Positions 1 to 4,200 of a DNA stretch of 7,455 nucleotides are shown here, piece by piece (within the stretch, counting starts at the first letter, position 1; each line of letters begins with the position of its first letter). The notes under the pieces are model-generated. The model was not told the DNA's origin. It did not search any database and saw nothing but the letters and a program-made list of their open reading frames with translations. Both the position numbers and the translations under genes were made by a program. The DNA is from Elusimicrobia bacterium CG03_land_8_20_14_0_80_50_18 (lineage in GTDB: Bacteria > CG03). The stretch is from the NCBI GenBank assembly GCA_002780705.1, contig PEUP01000032.1, forward strand, positions 1 through 7,455, given 5' to 3'.

Positions 1-128
1 ATTTTTTTACCAAAAATCCCATGTTTTCTAATTTTTTGACGGCATATTCGCATTTTGCCTGCCGAAGTTTCAATAGGGACGGTTCCTATTGAAGCGCTCC
101 TTTTTGGAATTGATTTATGAATTTTCAT
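1..128 (-). CDS. 5' part of an unidentified gene, cut by the window edge
   Basis: An ATG at 128-126 overlaps the TGA of the upstream 216-residue gene in an ATGA arrangement. It is preceded by a full AGGAGG ribosome site (135-140) six bases away, so translation initiation and coupling look real. The frame stays open to the edge for 42 codons and starts MKIHKSIPKRSASIGTVPIE, a basic stretch with no signal peptide. From about base 73 a different frame reads more like protein (LKLRQAKCEYAVKKLENMG, then FLVKK), an amphipathic helix of the kind seen at the start of some PD-(D/E)XK nuclease folds; that comparison is only an impression. The two frames meet inside a palindrome at 69-93, so the gene may be frameshifted by that insertion, or a second start (TTG at 73) may be used. 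Function is unknown. Confidence 0.5.
   Translation of the reverse strand, partial: MKIHKSIPKRSASIGTVPIETSAGKMRICRQKIRKHGIFGKK
69..93. repeat. Palindrome with 9-base arms and GGGACGGTTCC core
   Basis: The arms TTCAATAGG (69-77) and CCTATTGAA (85-93) are perfect inverted complements around the seven-base loop GACGGTT. There is no following T-run, and it lies within the first 20 codons of a gene, so it is not a standard terminator. A GGGACGGTT-type core is, from memory, common in short dispersed repeats of many bacterial genomes, some of them near Y1 (REP-associated) transposases; that link is recollection, not shown here. It could equally be an operator or a translation-modulating hairpin. Confidence 0.6.
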
Positions 129-145
129 TTTTTACCTCCTGCCTT
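122..145. repeat. Imperfect direct repeat, copy 1, at the 3' end of the 216-residue gene
   Basis: On the plus strand this reads TTTTCATTTTTT (122-133), four spacer bases, then CCTGCCTT (138-145). The same two blocks occur in the same order and orientation at 769-789, one base apart, so the copies bracket the 216-residue gene. Both hold a purine-rich ribosome site plus an ATG-AAA start on the minus strand, so part of the match may reflect shared function rather than common origin. Confidence 0.4.
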
Positions 146-775
146 ACTTATGGCATTGGCCTTTCTTAAATAAATTTGGACCGCTTTTTTTACATCTTTT
201 GACCCGTGTTCCCGCAATATCCTCAAATCGTATTTTTCAACCGGAAGCAAACCATATCTTACAACCAGTTCAAAATTCCACACCGCTAAAAATAAGGCGG
301 TATGATAATCCAAAGGCGAAATAAAAATATTCCCGTTTAAAAAATCTTCAACAGTTTGAATCGTCGCCGAAACGATATGCTTAACATTAAAATAAGCCGA
401 AGTCATTTTCTGCCATTCGCTCTTTTTCATTCCGCCGGTGTGCATTTTTATAGAAAGCGCATCCTGAATCAATTGGATAAAATTTTTATTAAAATTCATT
501 CTTCGCAGAGTGATAATGTCTATTTTCTCATGTTTGCCGGCGAAAATCAAAAGGATTTTCAGTAACCTTTCAATTGACATTTGAAACCCGAAGATTTTGA
601 ACGAGTCATGATAGTATCTATAAACAAAATCGGTTTCAAAAGGGACGCTGTGCTTCTCAAAATCACAAAATGCTCCCTTTGCTTTCTTCAGCATCCCTTT
701 AGACAAAGCCCCGAAGAAAGTCCTGTATTTATCTGACTGCTCTTTTGCCCTTCTGCTAATTTTTATCTTTTTCAT
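125..775 (-). CDS. Hypothetical protein, 216 residues
   Basis: I do not recognise this protein. The ATG at 775 has an AGGA ribosome site (781-784) five bases upstream, and the TGA at 127-125 overlaps the next gene's ATG, so the boundaries are well supported. The product is basic and looks mostly alpha-helical. The N-terminus is Lys/Arg-rich (MKKIKISRRAKEQSDKYRTF). A more hydrophobic stretch sits near residues 68-80 (IERLLKILLIFAG), and an aromatic-rich segment near 155-175 contains DYHTALFLAVWNFELVVRYG. The tail is basic (residues ~196-216). There is no signal peptide and no convincing membrane helix, so it is probably cytoplasmic. The DNA is visibly more A+T-rich than the valS-rph operon, which suggests separate acquisition. 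Together with the coupled downstream gene it could be half of a two-gene accessory module such as a toxin-antitoxin or phage-defence pair. That is context only, since no catalytic motif is visible. Confidence 0.75.
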   Translation of the reverse strand: MKKIKISRRAKEQSDKYRTFFGALSKGMLKKAKGAFCDFEKHSVPFETDFVYRYYHDSFKIFGFQMSIERLLKILLIFAGKHEKIDIITLRRMNFNKNFIQLIQDALSIKMHTGGMKKSEWQKMTSAYFNVKHIVSATIQTVEDFLNGNIFISPLDYHTALFLAVWNFELVVRYGLLPVEKYDLRILREHGSKDVKKAVQIYLRKANAISKAGGKK

Positions 776-881
776 TTTTTTCCTGCCTTGCCTTTAATTG
801 CCTCATAATTTTCATATCAGGGAAAGGCCTAAAGAAAACGATAGAAATTTCGCTGAGATGAAAATTGAACGCGAAAAAATA
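756..881 (-). pseudogene. Possible decayed coding sequence between the secreted protein and the 216-residue gene
   Basis: Two minus-strand frames here carry protein-like text without their own starts. In the frame of the upstream secreted protein, 40 codons follow its TAA (beginning YFFAFNFHLSEISIVFFRPF) and run to a TAG at 758-756, inside the next gene. In another frame, after a TGA at 819-817, the 14 codons at 816-775 read YENYEAIKGKAGKK and end in a TGA that overlaps the ATG at 775. That end resembles the end of the 216-residue protein (NAISKAGGKK, then ATGA). I read this as leftovers of a truncated gene joined to the tail of another, but the segment is short and the call is weak. Confidence 0.3.
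769..789. repeat. Imperfect direct repeat, copy 2, at the 5' end of the 216-residue gene
   Basis: TTTTCATTTTTT (769-780) followed after one base by CCTGCCTT (782-789) matches copy 1 at 122-145 in the same orientation. The two copies therefore sit at either end of the 216-residue gene. On the minus strand this copy supplies the AGGA ribosome site and the ATG-AAA start of that gene. Confidence 0.4.
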
Positions 882-1214
882 TTACTCGAGCTTGACCGAG
901 TATTGTGAGCGGGAGATTCCCGCGGTGAAAAAATTTTCCGCGATGATGAGTTTTGCGCTGTTCGCAACCTTATCAAAACACGGCGAAACCGGTAAATTCA
1001 AATATAGAGAAAATTTCCCGCTGTCGTCGGACAAAACCGGCATTTTGCGGAGGTCAAGGTCAAAGACGGCTGAGAGGGCGGAACTGTCATCGGGCGTTTC
1101 AAGAAGAAACGCGCAGTCGGCGGCTATGTCGCCGGACATTCCGGCGAAAGATTCGGCCGGAAAAAAGACGGCCGCGGCAATAAGCGCCAAAATAATGAAA
1201 ATCGCTTTTTTCAT
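882..1214 (-). CDS. Short secreted protein, probably a truncated envelope protein
   Basis: The ATG at 1214 opens a clear Sec signal peptide: MKK, a hydrophobic core (residues 4-18, IFIILALIAAAVFFP region) and a likely cleavage site after SFA (residue 24). The predicted mature part is about 86 residues. Longer upstream frames extend through the promoter and were discarded; a GTG at 1217 is an alternative start. The mature part has alternating hydrophobic/polar runs (AVFDLDLRKM, FSLYLNLPV, QYSVKLE) that suggest beta strands, as in outer-membrane barrels or periplasmic beta-proteins. The frame ends in TAA (884-882) but would continue for 40 more plausible codons, so the gene may be a nonsense-truncated remnant. 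No family is recognised. The opposite strand is also open (865-1299), but its product is an Arg/Ser-rich shadow. Fate: exported to periplasm or outer membrane if expressed. Confidence 0.6.
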   Translation of the reverse strand: MKKAIFIILALIAAAVFFPAESFAGMSGDIAADCAFLLETPDDSSALSAVFDLDLRKMPVLSDDSGKFSLYLNLPVSPCFDKVANSAKLIIAENFFTAGISRSQYSVKLE

Positions 1215-1220
1215 CACTAT

Positions 1221-1250
1221 ATTGTATTCCTTAATAGCGGCTGTTGTCAA
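1221..1250 (-). promoter_or_regulatory. Sigma-70-type promoter for the secreted protein
   Basis: On the minus strand, a consensus TTGACA -35 box (1250-1245) is separated by 18 bases from a TACAAT -10 box (1226-1221). Only six bases lie between the -10 box and the ATG at 1214, so the predicted transcript start falls at or just inside the start codon and the mRNA would be leaderless. The only Shine-Dalgarno-like stretch, AAGGA (about 1232-1228), lies inside the spacer and would not be transcribed from this promoter. Confidence 0.55.
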
Positions 1251-1289
1251 TAGGCAATTTTCAGAGAAAGCTAACAATCCCGCCCCTTT

Positions 1290-1312
1290 CCGAACATAAT
1301 CACAATTATCGG
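1290..1312. other. Imperfect hairpin downstream of the toxin gene
   Basis: CCGA (1290-1293) pairs with TCGG (1309-1312), and TAAT (1297-1300) with ATTA (1305-1308), around the loop CACA with a three-base bulge. It lies in the 144-base gap between the mazF-like stop and the next promoter, where a terminator would be expected, but no T-run follows on the minus strand. It may be a weak or factor-assisted terminator, or chance. The rest of the gap holds only the promoter at 1221-1250. Confidence 0.25.
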
Positions 1313-1358
1313 ATTAGTGGTTTTTCGTTTTTGGAAAATTACGGAACGCAATAACTTG

Positions 1359-1697
1359 TCAGTCTCCAATGATTTCGTTCAGACCGACAATAATTTGAGA
1401 CAATTCCTCCGGTTGAGCGCGACCTATTTTTTTACCAATTCGTTCCACAGAAAGTATTCGAATTTGACTGATTTTAACCCACGAACGGTTGGATAATTCG
1501 TTTGACTTCAGCTCCAGCGTTAACGGAAAACCCGCTCGTTGGGGCTGGCGTGTCATCGCTACCGCTATGACAGTGCCGGAGCGTTTATTAAAAATGCCCT
1601 GACTCAAGATTAAAACAGGCCTCATTCCTGCTTGTTCATGTCCTCGTACAGGATTTAGATTAGCCCAACGGATATCCCCCCTCAATATTTTGGCCAT
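1359..1697 (-). CDS. mazF: MazF/PemK-family toxin, sequence-specific endoribonuclease
   Basis: This 112-residue protein has the normal MazF length and motifs in order. RGDIRWANLNPVRGHEQ (6-22) is the first strand and S1-S2 loop, followed by RPVLILSQ (26-33), GTVIAVAMT (41-49), GFPLTLEL (56-63) and SWVKISQIRILSVERIG (72-88). R26 and T49 match the arginine and threonine that cut RNA in characterised MazF proteins. The family cleaves mRNA, and sometimes rRNA or tRNA, at short single-stranded sites, halting translation when free of antitoxin; the target site here cannot be read from sequence. The start overlaps the antitoxin gene by 16 bases and lacks a good ribosome site (only an A-rich AAGAAACAAAAGA precedes it). 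Translation is therefore likely coupled to the antitoxin, keeping toxin output lower. The gene looks intact. Confidence 0.93.
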   Translation of the reverse strand: MAKILRGDIRWANLNPVRGHEQAGMRPVLILSQGIFNKRSGTVIAVAMTRQPQRAGFPLTLELKSNELSNRSWVKISQIRILSVERIGKKIGRAQPEELSQIIVGLNEIIGD

Positions 1698-1924
1698 TCT
1701 TTTGTTTCTTCGGACAGGCCCTCTTCAGCCATTGCTTTTTCAAAAGCAGGATCAAGTTTAGCGCATTCTCTGGATAAACGACCATGTTCTATTCGCTCCA
1801 GTTTTTCTTGAACAGCTTCCTGAATTGCCCGGCTCCGGTTAATGAAGACATGCTCCCTAACGAGTCTATCTAAACTTTCCACTGTCCCCCACTCCATGCT
1901 AATTGCAATTTTAGCGCTACTCAT
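1682..1924 (-). CDS. Ribbon-helix-helix antitoxin partnering the MazF-like toxin
   Basis: This 80-residue protein has the two-part layout of such antitoxins. An N-terminal ribbon-helix-helix DNA-binding domain spans residues 1-45: strand AKIAISM, then helix VESLDRLVREH, then NRSRAIQEAVQEKLERI with the typical NRS turn. An acidic C-terminal tail carries LDPAFEKAMAEEGL and ends EWPKY, the part expected to wrap and block the toxin. The family works as a dimer that represses its own promoter, more tightly when bound to toxin, and is degraded faster than the toxin. The ATG at 1924 is preceded by AGGGGG (1931-1936), six bases away, and by its own strong promoter. It overlaps the toxin gene by 16 bases, and antitoxin-first order is usual for this type. 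It falls in the CopG/MazE-like group; the exact subfamily is not assigned. Confidence 0.9.
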   Translation of the reverse strand: MSSAKIAISMEWGTVESLDRLVREHVFINRSRAIQEAVQEKLERIEHGRLSRECAKLDPAFEKAMAEEGLSEETKEWPKY

Positions 1925-1945
1925 AAGTCACCCCCTGTTTTTTTC

Positions 1946-1968
1946 TGGTACTACTATGTATCATACCA
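1946..1968. promoter_or_regulatory. Candidate operator for antitoxin autorepression
   Basis: TGGTA (1946-1950) and TACCA (1964-1968) form an inverted repeat 13 bases apart that covers the -10 box (1960-1965) and the predicted transcript start of the toxin-antitoxin promoter. Ribbon-helix-helix dimers commonly bind such short inverted sites over their own promoter. The inner bases are not symmetrical, so the assignment rests on position and on the five-base arms. Confidence 0.4.
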
Positions 1969-1988
1969 CGGATTTTCTCAGGTGTCAA
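1960..1988 (-). promoter_or_regulatory. Near-consensus sigma-70 promoter of the toxin-antitoxin operon
   Basis: On the minus strand, TTGACA (1988-1983) is followed by an optimal 17-base spacer (1982-1966) and TATGAT (1965-1960), one mismatch from TATAAT. The transcript should start near 1952-1953, giving a leader of about 28 bases with the AGGGGG ribosome site. It starts just after the palindromic repeat block, so the module carries its own promoter independent of rph. Confidence 0.85.
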
Positions 1989-2000
1989 GAAATGCGCCAG

Positions 2001-2095
2001 ACAAAGGCGAATGGTAATTCGCCCGCTACAAAGGCAAACCGCATACAAAGGCGAATGGTAATTCCTGCCTGTTCGGCAGGCAGGCGCCCGCTACA
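2001..2095. repeat. Dispersed-type palindromic repeat block: two 30-base units, one interrupted
   Basis: A 30-base unit occupies 2001-2030: ACAAAGGCGAATGGTAATTC followed by GCCCGCTACA. It contains a perfect hairpin with arms GGCGAAT (2006-2012) and ATTCGCC (2017-2023) around GGTA. The same unit recurs at 2045-2095, with its first 20 bases (2045-2064) and last 10 bases (2086-2095) identical, but split by a 21-base hairpin. A third partial start, ACAAAGGC, lies at 2028-2035. On the minus strand the intact hairpin is followed by TTTGT, so it may also act as a weak terminator for the rph operon. The form, a G+C-rich intergenic palindrome with a short loop, resembles REP/MITE-like elements seen in many bacteria; the family is not identified. 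Confidence 0.8.
2064..2084. repeat. 21-base hairpin inserted inside a palindromic repeat copy
   Basis: The arms CCTGCCTG (2064-2071) and CAGGCAGG (2077-2084) pair perfectly over the five-base loop TTCGG. Comparison with the intact unit at 2001-2030 shows exactly 21 extra bases here, with the ends ambiguous by one base. The hairpin is therefore a distinct unit that entered the distal arm of the first hairpin. No target duplication longer than the ambiguous base is visible. An 11-base piece of it, TGCCTGCCGAA, recurs in opposite orientation at 56-66. Confidence 0.7.
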
Positions 2096-2804
2096 TGGCG
2101 GATTTTATCGCTTCCTTCTGCATCGCTATGATGTCTTTGATTGCCGCCGATGCCATGCCCGTCAATTTGTCCAGTTGAGCGCGTGTGAATAATTTTTCCT
2201 CGCCGCTTGACTGCACTTCCGCGAAGTTGTCACCGTCCCCCACGACATTCATGTCGCAGGTGGCCATGTAATCTTCCTCGTAATCCAGGTCAAGAAGAGC
2301 TTCACCTTCCACGATGCCGCAGCTTACGGCGGCGATGTGGCCGGTTACCGGAAAGGTGAAAATTTTCCTGGCTTTCTGCTGGCGTTTGAAAAAAATGTAA
2401 AGAGCCGTGAAGGCCCCCGTAATGGCCGCCGTGCGGGTGCCCCCGTCGGCCTGGAGCACATCACAATCCACCTTCACGGTTTTTTCGCCGAAGGCGCCCA
2501 GGTCCGTCACGCACCTGAGCGACCTTCCTATGAGACGCTGTATTTCCTGCGTGCGGCCGGAGATTTTTTCTCTCTCCCTGCGGTTGCGCGGAATCGTGGC
2601 GTAAGGCATTATGGAATATTCGGCGTTAAGCCAGCCGGTGCCCGTGCCTCTCAGATAGGGCGGCACGAAATTATCCGTGCTGACGCTTGTGAGCACCTTG
2701 GTGCTGCCGAAGGACACCAGCGTCACGCCCGACGGTATTCCCTGAAAATCGGGGATAATCTCAATTTTTCTCAGCTCATCCGTTTTTCTGTTTTTTCTTG
2801 CCAT
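2091..2804 (-). CDS. rph: Ribonuclease PH, phosphorolytic 3'-exoribonuclease
   Basis: RNase PH removes nucleotides downstream of the CCA end of tRNA precursors, using phosphate and releasing nucleoside diphosphates, and also degrades structured RNA; it acts as a cytoplasmic hexameric ring. The 237 residues match the family length. Diagnostic motifs are FGSTKVL (32-38), RGTGTGWLNAEYSIMP (52-67), SGRTQEIQRLIGRSLR (82-97, with R84 at the phosphate/RNA site), DCDVLQADGGTRTAAITGA (113-131, with phosphate-binding R124) and DLDYEED...CDMN, where D178 and D184 match the metal-binding aspartates. The N-terminus has NRKTDELRKI in place of the usual GR..N.LRPI. The ATG has an AGGGAG ribosome site six bases upstream (2811-2816) and overlaps the preceding gene by 29 bases. 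The TAG stop and the last Met codon lie within a palindromic repeat. No rdgB-like gene follows, although rph is often paired with it. Confidence 0.97.
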   Translation of the reverse strand: MARKNRKTDELRKIEIIPDFQGIPSGVTLVSFGSTKVLTSVSTDNFVPPYLRGTGTGWLNAEYSIMPYATIPRNRREREKISGRTQEIQRLIGRSLRCVTDLGAFGEKTVKVDCDVLQADGGTRTAAITGAFTALYIFFKRQQKARKIFTFPVTGHIAAVSCGIVEGEALLDLDYEEDYMATCDMNVVGDGDNFAEVQSSGEEKLFTRAQLDKLTGMASAAIKDIIAMQKEAIKSAM

Positions 2805-4200
2805 TTATCACTCCCTGCGCCGTAAGTATCAGCATTGCCAGAAAAGCCGACAAGGCGAGCGCGTACTTTCTTCTGCGGTTATTCTTCTCAAAAAGAAGCC
2901 TCTCTTCCGACAATAAACCTCTGACGGCGTATTTGGTGAATTTTCTCGTGGAGCCCTCTTTGGCCAGGATAACATATTCATCCGCCGAAAGCGGATAAAA
3001 GGAATATTGCTCACACGAGGAAAGCTGTTTCTTCACAAAATTCAGATGATTCACATCTCTGAGATACATCACCGAAGGCGAATGGCTCTCAAGAAGCGCG
3101 CCGAGCGAGCTTTCATCAAGAAAATCCTGTTTCGGCGCTATGAGATATTTCACACCGTCGCCGTCCCTGATTTTTTGCGCTTTCATGCCGGATATTAAAA
3201 CAGTGTGATGTTCTTCGTCAAGAAAAGCTATCCTGCGCGAACGCGGGTAAAAAATGTACATACCCTTTGAGTCTTTGGCGAGGACGACAAACTCTTCCGC
3301 CATTGAATACAGGTTGAAAATCTTTTTCTGGGATGCGGAGGCGACACCCACTATCGTTCTGCCTGTCTCATCCGTGGCGGAAAATACGATACGGTCGCCG
3401 GAAATAAATATCCTGTCTATGTCATAGGGGAGATCCGCGAAGAGAATTTCAGGCTTACCCGAAATCCTGCCGTGCAGGATGTGCGATTTATCACCTGAGA
3501 CAACCGCAATAGCGCAGGATTTACCGTCGCTGTCAAAGGCCTTTAAAAACAGATCTCCGCCGAAACTCGTCGAGACAGACGGATCATCGGCGCTGTAATA
3601 AAGAAAATTCTTTTTCCTGCCTATGTTGACGAACCAGAGCGAGTTTCGTAGCCTGTAGGCCATGAGCTGTCCCCCGGCGGACTGGAGCTGATTGAAATAC
3701 TGGCTTTCTTCCAGAAGCACGGACGATTTGCCGTTTCTTTCTTCCGAAAGATAAAATCTTCCGTTCATCTGAAAAAGCGCCAGGAAAGCGCCTCTGTACG
3801 GAATCGGGTTTCCGAAATAATCCCTGAGCCCCAAATAATCAGCCGGAATACCAAGGCCGGCGCTAAGGACATTAAGGGATTTTTTTATATCAAAGGCGGC
3901 ACCTCCTTCAAGAAACAGCGTTTTTCTCTGACTGTCAAAAAAGTTTTTGCTTCCCGTCCCGATAAAAACATTGATCCGTTCCGAGCCGCTGCGCGAAAGA
4001 ATTTCATCCAGCAAGTTTGAGAATGAGCTTATTTTTCTGCTCAGAATACCGGTCTGGTATTCCTCCGCAGGCGTCAAGGGCCGTGGATATTGCCATGTGA
4101 GTCGGAATTTCTCCCTGTTGAGCGACTCTCTCTCCGTACCCGCGGCCGAAGCTGTCAAAAGAGCCGGAATAAATGTAAACAGAAATAGCGCTGCCTTCAT
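2776..4200 (-). CDS. Unrecognised exported protein with a C-terminal membrane anchor, 474 residues
   Basis: I do not recognise a family. An N-terminal signal peptide (MKAALFLFTFIPALLTASAA, residues 1-20) directs export. A long region (about 21-440) follows, and its second half is rich in short beta-like runs that could form a propeller-like fold, such as RIFISGDRIVFSATDETG, MYIFYPRSRRIAFLDEEH and DEYVILAKEGSTRKF. One hydrophobic helix near residues 446-465 (YALALSAFLAMLILTAQGVI) and a basic tail ending KKKQKNG follow, so the bulk should face the periplasm on a single anchor. There are no catalytic motifs and few cysteines. The ATG at 4200 shares one base with the valS stop (TGATG), so coupling is likely; a GTG one codon upstream is an alternative. 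The ribosome site is poor. It overlaps rph by 29 bases. Its place between two tRNA-metabolism genes is probably operon packing rather than shared function. Confidence 0.85.
   Translation of the reverse strand: MKAALFLFTFIPALLTASAAGTERESLNREKFRLTWQYPRPLTPAEEYQTGILSRKISSFSNLLDEILSRSGSERINVFIGTGSKNFFDSQRKTLFLEGGAAFDIKKSLNVLSAGLGIPADYLGLRDYFGNPIPYRGAFLALFQMNGRFYLSEERNGKSSVLLEESQYFNQLQSAGGQLMAYRLRNSLWFVNIGRKKNFLYYSADDPSVSTSFGGDLFLKAFDSDGKSCAIAVVSGDKSHILHGRISGKPEILFADLPYDIDRIFISGDRIVFSATDETGRTIVGVASASQKKIFNLYSMAEEFVVLAKDSKGMYIFYPRSRRIAFLDEEHHTVLISGMKAQKIRDGDGVKYLIAPKQDFLDESSLGALLESHSPSVMYLRDVNHLNFVKKQLSSCEQYSFYPLSADEYVILAKEGSTRKFTKYAVRGLLSEERLLFEKNNRRRKYALALSAFLAMLILTAQGVINGKKKQKNG

Noticed and set aside
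69..93. Rho-independent terminator
   Set aside because: The stem is not G+C-rich enough, no T-run follows on either strand, and it lies inside an open reading frame 35 bases after a coupled start.
1215..1277. 21-residue N-terminal extension of the secreted protein
   Set aside because: It would put residues ahead of a textbook signal peptide and would lie across the -35 and -10 boxes of its own promoter.
865..1299. Plus-strand open frame of 144 codons
   Set aside because: Product is a low-complexity Arg/Lys/Ser/Ala-rich sequence antisense to a gene with a clear signal peptide and promoter; no ribosome site was evident.
2001..2095. CRISPR array
   Set aside because: Only two unit copies, palindromic throughout, with no regular unique spacers and no cas genes.
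2337..2825. Plus-strand open frames opposite rph
   Set aside because: Antisense shadows of a conserved gene whose motifs are intact on the minus strand.
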